Assembly: GCF_007830445.1 (NCBI RefSeq)
Contig: NZ_VLKR01000003.1
Span: 1-64,000, forward strand
Reading direction: 5' to 3'
Source of the DNA: Sphingobacterium siyangense
GTDB lineage: Bacteria; Bacteroidota; Bacteroidia; Sphingobacteriales; Sphingobacteriaceae
Length of the DNA: 64,000 nucleotides
Shown here piece by piece: positions 35,318-43,396 of this stretch (positions within the stretch are counted from its first letter, which is position 1; the number at the start of each line of letters is the position of its first letter). The notes under the pieces were generated by a model. It did no database searches. It worked only from the letters and a program-made list of their open reading frames with translations, and was not told the origin of the DNA. A program made the translations under genes and the position numbers.

Positions 35318-36040
35318 ATGGAACGCAAAAATTTTATAAAAACCCTATCATTGCTCGCATTTTCAGGGCCAATGGTCTGGGCAGCTTGCAAGAAAGACGA
35401 TACCACATCAATTACAGATGAGGGCACTGACGTAAATGTCGATTCAAGCTGCAGTGTAACACCTTCGGAAACCGAAGGGCCTTTTCCGACAAAAACACCT
35501 TCAAGTTATGTCCGATCAGATATACGCAAAGGTGATGGTATTGGGGCGAATATGCTCGGTTTAATTACCATTGTTAATACAAACAATAGCTGTGCGGCAC
35601 TAGAAGGAGCTTTAGTGGATATTTGGCATTGTGATGTGGAAGGTAACTATTCCCAATATGGCGGAACACAGATGCAATCCAGCAACTACCAGTCTGTCAA
35701 TTGGTACCGCGGTAGACAAGTTACGAATGCCAATGGACTTGTTTCTTTCCAAACCATCTTTCCGGGCTGGTATCAAGGTCGAGCAACACATATTCACGTT
35801 CATGTATATGATGCTACAGGTAAATCGCTATTAGTGACGCAAATCGCCTTTCAAGATAGTCTGTGTCTTGAAGTCAATAACACAGGTTCTTCTTATGGTT
35901 ACAAAAAAGGTGTTTCAGGATATACCTATAATGCCAATGACAACGTATTCAGCGATGGTGTTACCAAAGAAATGTCTACGGTCACAGGATCCTTATCTGA
36001 AGGTTTCCAAATGAAAATGACGATTCATGTTAATGCTTAA
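35318..36040 (+). CDS. Intradiol ring-cleavage dioxygenase-like protein
   Basis: The 240-residue protein has an N-terminal signal-like region (MERKNFIKTLSLLAFSGPMVWAACKK) that may be a lipobox or Tat-type signal, so it is probably exported. The intradiol fold is shown by TPSETEGPFPT, ALVDIWHCDVEGNYSQYGG, the Fe-ligand region FPGWYQGRATHIHVHVY (one tyrosine and two histidines) and a closing MKMTIHV. In exported members of this family the substrate is not catechol in a pathway sense and is often unknown. It lies downstream of the LytTR gene by 75 bp and overlaps no other gene. Confidence 0.85.
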   Translation: MERKNFIKTLSLLAFSGPMVWAACKKDDTTSITDEGTDVNVDSSCSVTPSETEGPFPTKTPSSYVRSDIRKGDGIGANMLGLITIVNTNNSCAALEGALVDIWHCDVEGNYSQYGGTQMQSSNYQSVNWYRGRQVTNANGLVSFQTIFPGWYQGRATHIHVHVYDATGKSLLVTQIAFQDSLCLEVNNTGSSYGYKKGVSGYTYNANDNVFSDGVTKEMSTVTGSLSEGFQMKMTIHVNA

Positions 36041-36050
36041 CAGCCTGATC

Positions 36051-36737
36051 ATGCAGGATATTAGAATCTATATCGCGGAACAGCGAGGGGAAACATCAAT
36101 CGGAACACATTTAGTCAGGAGCACACTCAATTATGGCTCTTTTGCTGCTCCTCACCGGGAGGCTATTGGCCGGTTGCAACAAGTCAATAGCTGGCAAGTC
36201 GCGCTTCAAGAGACTTTGGAACTCCCGACCAATCAGGATACAGTCTCATTTTTGATTCCTTTGGTTGGGGATCTACTCGTGACGATGGATGGCCAAACCT
36301 ATACCGTTCCTGTCGGAACAATCTTAGTACACAATTTTGAAAATAATACGGCAATTCACATAAAGGCATCATCCGAAGTTGGGGAGCCTGCGATCTTTCA
36401 AGAATTTGTGCTTAATTCGGCAATAAACACTCCTACACTACCTCATATTGTGAATCTTCCACTTTCATCTTCGTTTGAGAAAAACAAGATGTATCCTGTA
36501 GGCACCGACTTAGCTACTGATTTTCAGTTCTACTTCGGTGCATTTGCCGGAAAACATGATTTTGAATTACAGATTGGCCAAGACCAAAAAAGCGCATTTG
36601 CATTTGCATTAGATGGTAATTTTGAAGTTGAAGAACGTATTCTTTATCCATCTGATGGTCTTTATCTACCAGATTCAAAAAATTTAGACATCGAATGCTT
36701 ATCGGCAACTGGCCTTTTGGTGGTTTTGTGTTTCTAA
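36051..36737 (+). CDS. Cupin/pirin-like protein
   Basis: I use the ATG at 36051, giving 228 residues. The two-part beta layout (SFLIPLVGDLLVTMDGQTYTVPVGTILV, then DFELQIGQDQKSAFAFALDGNFEVEERILYPSDGLYLP) resembles pirin and quercetin-2,3-dioxygenase-like cupins. The standard metal-binding histidines of cupin motif 1 are not visible, so an active-site metal is doubtful. It starts 10 nt after the dioxygenase stop and is presumably cotranscribed with it. Confidence 0.55.
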   Translation: MQDIRIYIAEQRGETSIGTHLVRSTLNYGSFAAPHREAIGRLQQVNSWQVALQETLELPTNQDTVSFLIPLVGDLLVTMDGQTYTVPVGTILVHNFENNTAIHIKASSEVGEPAIFQEFVLNSAINTPTLPHIVNLPLSSSFEKNKMYPVGTDLATDFQFYFGAFAGKHDFELQIGQDQKSAFAFALDGNFEVEERILYPSDGLYLPDSKNLDIECLSATGLLVVLCF

Positions 36738-36791
36738 CGGAATAGATTTAAAAAACGATGATTTCCAAAATAACGACCACGATAAACATAA

Positions 36792-36819
36792 AAAAGTGAA
36801 GGGTCTACCCTTCACTTTT
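36792..36819. terminator. Bidirectional terminator between the cupin gene and argC
   Basis: AAAAGTGAAGGG pairs with CCCTTCACTTTT across a 4-base loop, with A and T runs at each side. Confidence 0.8.
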
Positions 36820-36923
36820 CCACACGATGTTAATAAAATGTTGAAAACCTCATTTCGCTTTTAAGGTGATCCCTCAAGTTACTCACAACTTGTTGATATT
36901 GCTGTTTAATATTTTAAAAATGG

Positions 36924-37937
36924 CTAAAAACCAACGCTTTTCAAGTTTAATCCTGTACGCTCGTCTAAACCGAACATTAAGTTCATATTTTGTACAGCTT
37001 GACCAGATGCTCCTTTCAGCAAATTATCGGTCGCATTTAAAATAAGGAGCTTATTTCCGTGCTTTTCGAGGTGGATAATACTTTTATTTGTATTAACGAC
37101 CTGTTTGAGGTCAATATTTTTAGGACTGACATGTGTAAAAGGGTGAGCGGCATAATAGCTGTCATACAATGCGTAGGCCTGCTCTTCAGACAAATCGGTG
37201 TCTACATAAATTGCCGAAAAAATTCCGCGGGCAAAATCGCCACGTTGAGGAACAAAATTAATTTTTGCAGCAGCACGTTCCAACAATGATCCGTCTGACA
37301 CCGGCAAAAATCCCGCTTGTAGCTGATCCAAGGACTCTGAAATTTCCTGCAAATGCTGGTGTTCAAAAGATTTGTAAGCAGAAAGGTTATTGTTACGCCA
37401 GGAGAAATGCGTTGTTGCACCTGGTTTTTGTCCTGCCCCTGTTGATCCAGTCGTTGCATTAACATGGATTTGATCAGGTAATAAGCCTTTACTCGCTAAT
37501 GGCAATAAAGCCAATTGGATATTTGTTGCAAAGCATCCTGGATTAGCAATATACTGAGCCGTTTTGATTGCCTCTTTGTTTAGTTCCGGAAGCCCATACA
37601 CGAATTGTTGACCTTGGAAAGCTGTATTCGCACGAAGACGATAATCTTGTGAGAGATCAATAATCTTCACGGATGCATCGATTGGATTTGCATCTAAAAA
37701 TTTGCGTGCATCACCATGACCAACACATAAGAACAATACATCAATCGCGGAGTGAAAGTCCGAAGAGAAGGTCAATTCAGTATCACCAAATAGATCATTG
37801 TGAACTTCATATAACTTATTTCCTGCATTGGAAGCGCTATTAGCAAATACGATTTCCACCTCAGGATGATAAATCAATACACGTAATAATTCACCACCAG
37901 TATATCCTGCCGAACCAATTATTCCTACTCTTATCAT
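36924..37937 (-). CDS. argC: N-acetyl-gamma-glutamyl-phosphate reductase
   Basis: The protein is 337 residues from the ATG at 37937 (MIRVGIIGSAGYTGGELLR). The frame is open 14 codons further upstream but the Rossmann motif sits right at this start. The catalytic Cys135 is in IANPGCFATN, and GSTGAGQKP follows as expected. It reduces the acylated glutamyl phosphate to the semialdehyde, using NADPH. It is the last gene of the GNAT-argG-argC operon, 102 nt after argG. Confidence 0.95.
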   Translation of the reverse strand: MIRVGIIGSAGYTGGELLRVLIYHPEVEIVFANSASNAGNKLYEVHNDLFGDTELTFSSDFHSAIDVLFLCVGHGDARKFLDANPIDASVKIIDLSQDYRLRANTAFQGQQFVYGLPELNKEAIKTAQYIANPGCFATNIQLALLPLASKGLLPDQIHVNATTGSTGAGQKPGATTHFSWRNNNLSAYKSFEHQHLQEISESLDQLQAGFLPVSDGSLLERAAAKINFVPQRGDFARGIFSAIYVDTDLSEEQAYALYDSYYAAHPFTHVSPKNIDLKQVVNTNKSIIHLEKHGNKLLILNATDNLLKGASGQAVQNMNLMFGLDERTGLNLKSVGF

Positions 37938-38039
37938 TTTTTTGAATTTAGAATTTAGGTATGCATTATCACCTATCATGCCATGTACTTTTTCTTATCA
38001 AGTTTACTTTAAGAAAAAATACATGGCATAAAACACGGT

Positions 38040-39224
38040 TTATTTTTTATTCACTTTGTGCCAAATGATGGTTTGATTTCCAAAAATTTTGGAGAAACCT
38101 TTCACATCGTCACCTGTATAGCCCTTATTCATTTCACCATAGCTGCCGAATTTATTGGACATCAAATCGTGTTCAGACTCGACACCAATGACGACAAAAC
38201 GGTATGGGTGAAGTTCAACAATCACTCGGCCAGTCACTGTTTCCTGTGAGGATTGCAAGAATGCTTCGATATCACGCATAACGGGATCGTGCATTTGGCC
38301 TTCGTGCATATAATTTCCGTAGAAAGCAGCGATTTGATCTTTCCAGGACAATTGCCATTTAGTTAAGGTATGTTTTTCTAAGGCATGATGTGCCTTGATT
38401 AAAATGACAGAAGCAGCGGCTTCAAAACCCACACGGCCTTTGATACCAATGATGGTATCACCAACGTGGATATCACGGCCAATACCGTATGGTTGAGCTA
38501 TTGTCTGTAATTCTTGAATCACTTTAACGGAAGCCATTTTCTCACCATTTAATGCAATAGGCTCTCCTTTTTCAAAATCGATTGTAATTTGTTGCGGCTC
38601 TGAAGAAGTCACTGGAGTTGGCCATGCCGACTCTGGTAAGTATTGGTTGGATGTCAATGTTTCTGCTCCACCAACAGAAGTACCCCAAAGACCTTTATTG
38701 ATGGAGTATTTTGCTTTTTCAGCAGAATACTCTACACCATGCTTATTCAAATATTCTATTTCGGCTTCACGCGACAATTGTAGATCACGGATTGGGGTGA
38801 TAATTTCCACTCCTGGAATCAGGGTCTGGAAAATCATATCGAAACGTACTTGGTCGTTTCCTGCACCTGTAGATCCATGAGCAACACATTCAGCGCCAAT
38901 TTTCTTTGCGTAGTTTGCAATTGCGGTTGCTTGGCATACACGCTCAGCAGATACTGACAATGGATAAGTCGCATTTTTTAACACATTGCCAAAAATCAAA
39001 AATTTAATAGTTTCGCGGTAATAGTCTGCCGTTTCGTCTATAGCTGTATGTGATTTCACACCTAAAGCATAAGCACGTTCTTCAATATTTTTTAATTCTT
39101 CATCCGAAAAACCACCTGTATTTACAACTACGGAATGAACTTCTAAACCTAAATCTTGTGTAAGATAAATACAACAGAATGAAGTATCTAATCCGCCACT
39201 AAATGCTAAAACTACTTTTTTCAT
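38040..39224 (-). CDS. argG: Argininosuccinate synthase
   Basis: The 394-residue enzyme joins citrulline and aspartate with ATP. AFSGGLDTS at residues 8-16 is the ATP-binding P-loop, CVAHGSTGAGNDQVRFD and SINKGLWGTSVGG are substrate-site motifs. It lies between the GNAT gene (161 nt upstream) and argC. No strong terminator separates them, so one transcript from the leader at 40388 is likely. Confidence 0.96.
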   Translation of the reverse strand: MKKVVLAFSGGLDTSFCCIYLTQDLGLEVHSVVVNTGGFSDEELKNIEERAYALGVKSHTAIDETADYYRETIKFLIFGNVLKNATYPLSVSAERVCQATAIANYAKKIGAECVAHGSTGAGNDQVRFDMIFQTLIPGVEIITPIRDLQLSREAEIEYLNKHGVEYSAEKAKYSINKGLWGTSVGGAETLTSNQYLPESAWPTPVTSSEPQQITIDFEKGEPIALNGEKMASVKVIQELQTIAQPYGIGRDIHVGDTIIGIKGRVGFEAAASVILIKAHHALEKHTLTKWQLSWKDQIAAFYGNYMHEGQMHDPVMRDIEAFLQSSQETVTGRVIVELHPYRFVVIGVESEHDLMSNKFGSYGEMNKGYTGDDVKGFSKIFGNQTIIWHKVNKK

Positions 39225-39385
39225 TAGAATGTTATTTTATGAGTGTTTGTTTTCAACGGCTGATTTAAGCTCGTCTCACTCGGTTTTTTATTATTATGTT
39301 GAGAGAACCTTGAACTGATCTTGTTATTATGAACATCTTCAGTTACCTGTTACATCTATTTTCAATATAATCGCTCAGCCTTAGC

Positions 39386-40102
39386 TTAATATCCTTTTGC
39401 GACTTTGTTATGCTTCGGAAAATTGACAGCAATAAATTTATTGGCCGATTTCCAAAACTTCGCCTGTATACGCTTTAGCAGAGACTGTTTTTGTGTAATT
39501 CTTTCCAAACGTTCTTTCGCTTCATGCTTGCGCTGGATCTTCTCCCGCAATTCACGTTCTTTCTCTTCGGGATCCCAAAGCATAGCGGTACACATACAGT
39601 TTTTACGGTCTTTACTCATCAGGATCTCATAATTCACGCAGCTTTGACAGCCTTTCCAGAATTCATCATCGGAAGTCAATTCGGAATAGGGAACCGGTTC
39701 ATAGCCCAGTTCTGAATTGATTTTCATCACGGCGAATCCGGTTGTCAAACCAAAGATCTTCGCTTTAGGGTATTTCTCACGTGAAAGCTCAAAGACTCTT
39801 TTTTTGATTGCTTTTGCCAAACCGACTTTTCTGAATTCGGGATTGACAATCAAACCTGAGTTAGCGACATAATCACCATGCCCCCAAGTTTCTATATAAC
39901 AAAAACCTGCCCATCGGCCATCTCTATGTAAAGCAATCACTGCTTTACCTTCATTCATCTTGTTGGCAACGTATTCTGGTTTACGACGCGCAATACCAGT
40001 ACCACGAGCCTTTGCAGACTCGAACATTTCGTCGCAAATAACCTCTGCATAGTGCGCATGCTCAGGTTTAGCCGGGATAATTAAAAAATCTGATATAGTC
40101 AT
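39386..40102 (-). CDS. GNAT acetyltransferase of the arginine operon
   Basis: The 238-residue protein contains a GNAT core: AGFCYIETW, then SGLIVNPEFRKVGLAKAIKKRVFELSR with the acetyl-CoA-binding loop, and IFGLTTGFAVMKINSELGYEPVP. After the core comes CQSCVNYEILMSKDRKNCMC (residues about 171-190), four cysteines in a CxxC...CxC arrangement that could bind zinc. The last 50 residues are basic and helical. As the first gene ahead of argG and argC, it is a good candidate for the first acylation of glutamate in Bacteroidota, replacing ArgA or ArgJ. That role is an inference from context. Confidence 0.8.
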   Translation of the reverse strand: MTISDFLIIPAKPEHAHYAEVICDEMFESAKARGTGIARRKPEYVANKMNEGKAVIALHRDGRWAGFCYIETWGHGDYVANSGLIVNPEFRKVGLAKAIKKRVFELSREKYPKAKIFGLTTGFAVMKINSELGYEPVPYSELTSDDEFWKGCQSCVNYEILMSKDRKNCMCTAMLWDPEEKERELREKIQRKHEAKERLERITQKQSLLKRIQAKFWKSANKFIAVNFPKHNKVAKGY

Positions 40103-40122
40103 TGACTTACGACCCTAATAAT

Positions 40123-40147
40123 AAAACAACAACTACTGTCGTGTTTT
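40123..40147 (-). terminator. Possible attenuator hairpin just before the GNAT gene
   Basis: On the minus strand AAAACACGAC and GTTGTTGTTTT form a stem with one bulge, followed by TATTATTAGG. It could be a weak attenuator terminator, or it could hide the ribosome-binding site. A second stem (AAGACCAT and ATGGTTTT, 40177-40201) lies just upstream. Neither has an ideal T-run. Confidence 0.35.
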
Positions 40148-40215
40148 GTTACTAAATAAATTAAAATAATGGATTCAAAACCATCGGACAATCATGGTCT
40201 TGCTTGGAAAGATTC

Positions 40216-40242
40216 ACTACCTCAAATCAAGCCCGAGGTAGT
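40216..40242 (-). promoter_or_regulatory. Leader hairpin at the end of the leader peptide
   Basis: ACTACCTC (minus strand, 40242-40235) pairs with GAGGTAGT (40223-40216). The 5' arm lies within the last codons of the arginine-rich peptide, just after CGA-CGA, and the stop codon is in the loop. A ribosome stalled on the arginine codons would melt this stem. Confidence 0.6.
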
Positions 40243-40361
40243 ATAGGTCGTCGGAGGCGTAAAACAGGTATTTCTACAAAAATGAAAGCACAAAAGACCT
40301 TCTTCATAAACTTCTCAAAAGTTTGAATATAAGAATAATCGTTCTTTTTGTTCTGTTTCAT
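40227..40361 (-). CDS. Arginine-rich leader peptide
   Basis: A 44-codon frame (ATG at 40361) or a 26-codon one (ATG at 40307, MKKVFCAF...) ends in VLRLRRPILPRA then TGA. Arginine codons CGC, CGA, CGA and CGG fall within nine codons next to the stop. It lies in the 5' leader of an arginine-biosynthesis operon, about 125 nt before the first structural gene. This is the arrangement of amino-acid leader peptides in attenuation-controlled operons such as trp, his and leu. The coding status is inferred from codon content and position. Either start is possible, and the shorter has GAGAAG upstream as a weak ribosome-binding site. Confidence 0.6.
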   Translation of the reverse strand: MKQNKKNDYSYIQTFEKFMKKVFCAFIFVEIPVLRLRRPILPRA

Positions 40362-40394
40362 TTTTTTATGCTCTGTCAATTGTTTCTGACGATG

Positions 40395-40428
40395 CAAATG
40401 TATAAAAATATTTTTTTCTTTTCCACAA
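40395..40428 (-). promoter_or_regulatory. Probable promoter of the GNAT-argG-argC operon
   Basis: On the minus strand TACATTTG (40395-40402) is a good -7 box with TTG (40426-40428) 23 nt upstream. The start would be near 40391, giving a leader of about 290 nt, long enough for the leader peptide and its hairpins. Confidence 0.5.
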
Positions 40429-40644
40429 TATTCTCATTGATTTTTTGCAAAAATTAAAAATTTACAATCCACCGTCAAAACCTTCCTGTAAGCTTCATTT
40501 TCAAGCAATTAATCCACAACAAGTCGGCAATAGAACCATCACATTAGCGATATTAATTTGACAATAAAACGGATAAAGGTTTAAGGCTTTATCAATTGAA
40601 ATTGTTGTTTTTTCTATCGGTTCGTTATTTTTAGTCAAAAACGA
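40429..40644. other. Intergenic region, no gene seen
   Basis: This AT-rich stretch lies between the divergent arginine leader and the small membrane-protein gene. No ORF, tRNA or clear palindrome is visible. Confidence 0.35.
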
Positions 40645-40652
40645 TACTTTTG
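40645..40652 (+). promoter_or_regulatory. -7 box for the small membrane-protein gene
   Basis: TACTTTTG lies 13 nt before the ATG at 40666. The -33 partner is weak. The start point would be near 40656, so the leader would be only about 10 nt if the first ATG is used and 22 nt for the second ATG at 40678. Confidence 0.45.
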
Positions 40653-40665
40653 TAGGGATCATTTA

Positions 40666-40941
40666 ATGGAGAATAGTATGTCACCGAGTTTAATTTTCTA
40701 TATTATTTTTGCCGTCCCTTACATTATCTTTATGTATTGGCTCGTCAAACAGGACAAACATAAATATGCCTGGGGAATAGCAATCATTACTATTGTTGCC
40801 CTATTAGCGATCTACGTATCGCAGAAAGCCAGTAAAGTGGCCATGGACAATTATCAACAGCATCAGATCGACTCTAGAGAGATCGAGCGGGAAGAGCGTT
40901 TACAAAAACAACAGGATAGCATTAATCATGCTCAACAATAA
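40666..40941 (+). CDS. Small two-helix membrane protein
   Basis: The 91-residue protein has two hydrophobic helices (about 9-24 and 34-51) and a charged Gln/Glu/Arg-rich C-terminal tail. No family is recognised. A second in-frame ATG at 40678 is an alternative start. A terminator follows at once. Confidence 0.6.
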   Translation: MENSMSPSLIFYIIFAVPYIIFMYWLVKQDKHKYAWGIAIITIVALLAIYVSQKASKVAMDNYQQHQIDSREIEREERLQKQQDSINHAQQ

Positions 40942-40966
40942 AAAAGCGGCATTAGCCGCTTTTTTA
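40940..40966. terminator. Bidirectional terminator
   Basis: AAAAAGCGGC and GCCGCTTTTTT with an ATTA loop separate the small membrane-protein gene from converging ptrB. The T-run reaches the ptrB stop codon. Confidence 0.85.
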
Positions 40967-43072
40967 TTATTCATTTGTATAAATTGGAATAATCCCTTCC
41001 AATTTAAAGAGAAAAGCATATTCCAATGCAATTTCCTTTAAATAGTCAAATCGACCCGATGCCCCACCATGACCATAATCCATATCTGTTTTTAACAGTA
41101 AAACCGCATCTCCTATTTTAGTAGCTCTCAGTTTTGCTACCCATTTTGCTGGTTCAAAATACTGCACCTGACTATCGTGCAGCCCGGTTGTGACCAATAA
41201 ATTAGGGTATTCTTTTGCTTCAATGTTTTCATATGGAGAATAGGCCTTCATATAATAATAGGCTTCCTTCTCATTGGGGTTACCCCATTCATCATACTCA
41301 TTTGTAGTCAACGGTATTGTATCATCCAACATGGTATTCACCACATCTACAAATGGTACCTGAGCTATTATGCCATGATATTGCTCAGGCGCAATATTAG
41401 CGATTACACCCATCAGCAAACCTCCGGCACTTCCCCCTTGCGCATAGAGATGTTCGGGCATACAATAATGTTGATCAATCAGGTATTTACCACAATCCAC
41501 AAAATCATAAAAGGTATTCATCTTGTGCATCATTTTTCCATCTTCATACCATTGGCGCCCCATTTCCTCACCGCCTCTGATATGTGCCAAGGCATAGATA
41601 AATTCACGATCCAACAGACTTAGTCGATTGCTCGAAAAAGTGGGATCCATCGACGCACCATAAGATCCGTAGGCATATTGCAATAATGGAGCTGAACCAT
41701 CAAGTTTGGTTCCCTTTTTATAAACAATAGAGATGGGCACTTGAACACCATCTCTTGCTGTTGCAAAAACACGTTCGGTGATATACGCGGTTTGGTCATA
41801 CCCTCCCAAAATCTCCTGTTGCTTTAACAATATTTTCTTCTGCTTAGCCATATCATATTCATAGACTGAGCTTGGTGTCACTAAAGAAGTATAGCCATAT
41901 CGTAACTTATCACTGTTGTATTCAACATTAATACCCGGGTATACCGTATAGGCAACTTCTCCGAAATCCAAATAGTGCTGATGCTGACTCTTTAAATTAT
42001 AAATTGCCAATTGGGTCAATCCATTTTTCCGTTCAGCAATCGCCAGAAAATCCTTAAACTCTTCAATATCGCTGACCAATACATCCGGTCGATGGTCTAT
42101 GAATGGCTGCCAGTGGCTGCGATCTGTACGATCTAAGGGACATTGCATGATTCGGAAATTAATAGCTCCATCATTGGTAAGTATTAAGAACCGATCTTCC
42201 AATGCAACAACCGAATAGAGAACATCCTGTATCCTAGGCTGAAAAATACGAAATTCCGATTGCGGTGAGTCAGCATTTAATAACCAAATTTCTGAGGATA
42301 ATGTCCCTTCAGAATTGATCATAACATATTTTCCATTTTTGGATTTACCAACTCCGATATAATTTGTGTTATCTTTTTCTTCATACACAAGCACATCTGC
42401 TGCAGGATCGCCCCCCAGTGTATGCCGCATAATCTTTTCACTAAGCAAGGTAACAGGATTCTTGGCCGTATAGAACAAGGTTCGATTATCATTTCCCCAA
42501 ATAGCGGCTCCCTCTGTATTCTTTATCTGGTCCGGATAGATTTCTCCGGTCTCGATATTTTTGATAAATATGGTATATTCTCTCCGAGAGACAGTATCCA
42601 CACTAAAGGCAAGCAAACGATTATCCGGACTAACAGAAAATCCTTTTGCCGTATAATATGCATGCCCTTCGGCAAGCTGATCTACATCCAACAGCACTTC
42701 CTCTTCGCCTTCCAGTGTCCCCTTTTTCCGACAGAATTTAAAATATTGTTTTCCCTCTTCCGTCCGGCTATAATAAAAGTAGCCATTTTTGTAATAAGGC
42801 ACAGACTCGTCCTTTTCCTTAATCCGGGATTTCAATTCATGAAAAAGACTTTCCTGTAAATCTTCGGTATCTTGAAGCATTAAATTGGTATAATTGTTTT
42901 CCTCTTCCAGGTAGTCAATAACTTCTTGCGATTTTTCTCCTTTTTTAAAGTAATCAATCATCCAGTAATAATCATCTTGCACAGTATCATCATGTATCTT
43001 TCTGACATGAGGGTAAATTGCTGCCACTGGGGCCATCACATTAGGCCAAACTATTTTCTTATTTTGTTGCAT
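40967..43072 (-). CDS. ptrB: Oligopeptidase B (S9A prolyl-oligopeptidase family)
   Basis: The 701-residue protein has an N-terminal beta-propeller (about 60-400) and a C-terminal alpha/beta hydrolase domain. The nucleophile Ser548 lies in AQGGSAGGLLMG, and the catalytic His is in DYGHGGASGRFD. It lacks a signal peptide, so it is probably cytoplasmic and cleaves peptides after basic residues, which is the usual specificity of oligopeptidase B. TRADYYWMIDYFKKG-like segments near the N-terminus (QDDYYWM) also match. Confidence 0.9.
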   Translation of the reverse strand: MQQNKKIVWPNVMAPVAAIYPHVRKIHDDTVQDDYYWMIDYFKKGEKSQEVIDYLEEENNYTNLMLQDTEDLQESLFHELKSRIKEKDESVPYYKNGYFYYSRTEEGKQYFKFCRKKGTLEGEEEVLLDVDQLAEGHAYYTAKGFSVSPDNRLLAFSVDTVSRREYTIFIKNIETGEIYPDQIKNTEGAAIWGNDNRTLFYTAKNPVTLLSEKIMRHTLGGDPAADVLVYEEKDNTNYIGVGKSKNGKYVMINSEGTLSSEIWLLNADSPQSEFRIFQPRIQDVLYSVVALEDRFLILTNDGAINFRIMQCPLDRTDRSHWQPFIDHRPDVLVSDIEEFKDFLAIAERKNGLTQLAIYNLKSQHQHYLDFGEVAYTVYPGINVEYNSDKLRYGYTSLVTPSSVYEYDMAKQKKILLKQQEILGGYDQTAYITERVFATARDGVQVPISIVYKKGTKLDGSAPLLQYAYGSYGASMDPTFSSNRLSLLDREFIYALAHIRGGEEMGRQWYEDGKMMHKMNTFYDFVDCGKYLIDQHYCMPEHLYAQGGSAGGLLMGVIANIAPEQYHGIIAQVPFVDVVNTMLDDTIPLTTNEYDEWGNPNEKEAYYYMKAYSPYENIEAKEYPNLLVTTGLHDSQVQYFEPAKWVAKLRATKIGDAVLLLKTDMDYGHGGASGRFDYLKEIALEYAFLFKLEGIIPIYTNE

Positions 43073-43396
43073 TCGTTTTCTTATATGCTACTCAATATAC
43101 ATACTTTCTTATTCTGCTACCTGGATCAATCAACTAACACAGGAAACTCCTTGAAATGGTTTGAATTTAAGATATTTCGTCAACAATTTGCTAAGAGATA
43201 TGGATTATAAATACTTTTAATAAAAATTAACAGTTCAGAAGAGGCATTAGCATTATCTTTGCTATTCTGCTATAGGCAGGAATATGCGAGCTTACACGCT
43301 CATGAAGAAAATTTAAATAAACAGGAGAGAATAATCAGGTGGAACGCGTTCTTTGATACAAATGAAAGCGGAACACCTATCAAGAATTTTGTACAT
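43073..43396. other. Intergenic region between ptrB and the subtilase gene
   Basis: These 324 bases between divergent genes contain a TATCTTTG at 43254-43261 without a good -33 partner. The ORF here that reaches the subtilase gene in frame is a shadow of upstream sequence. Nothing else is visible. Confidence 0.35.

Noticed and set aside
43259..43396. Longer subtilase N-terminus
   Set aside because: The extension has no signal peptide at its own start, and the ATG at 43397 gives a normal one.
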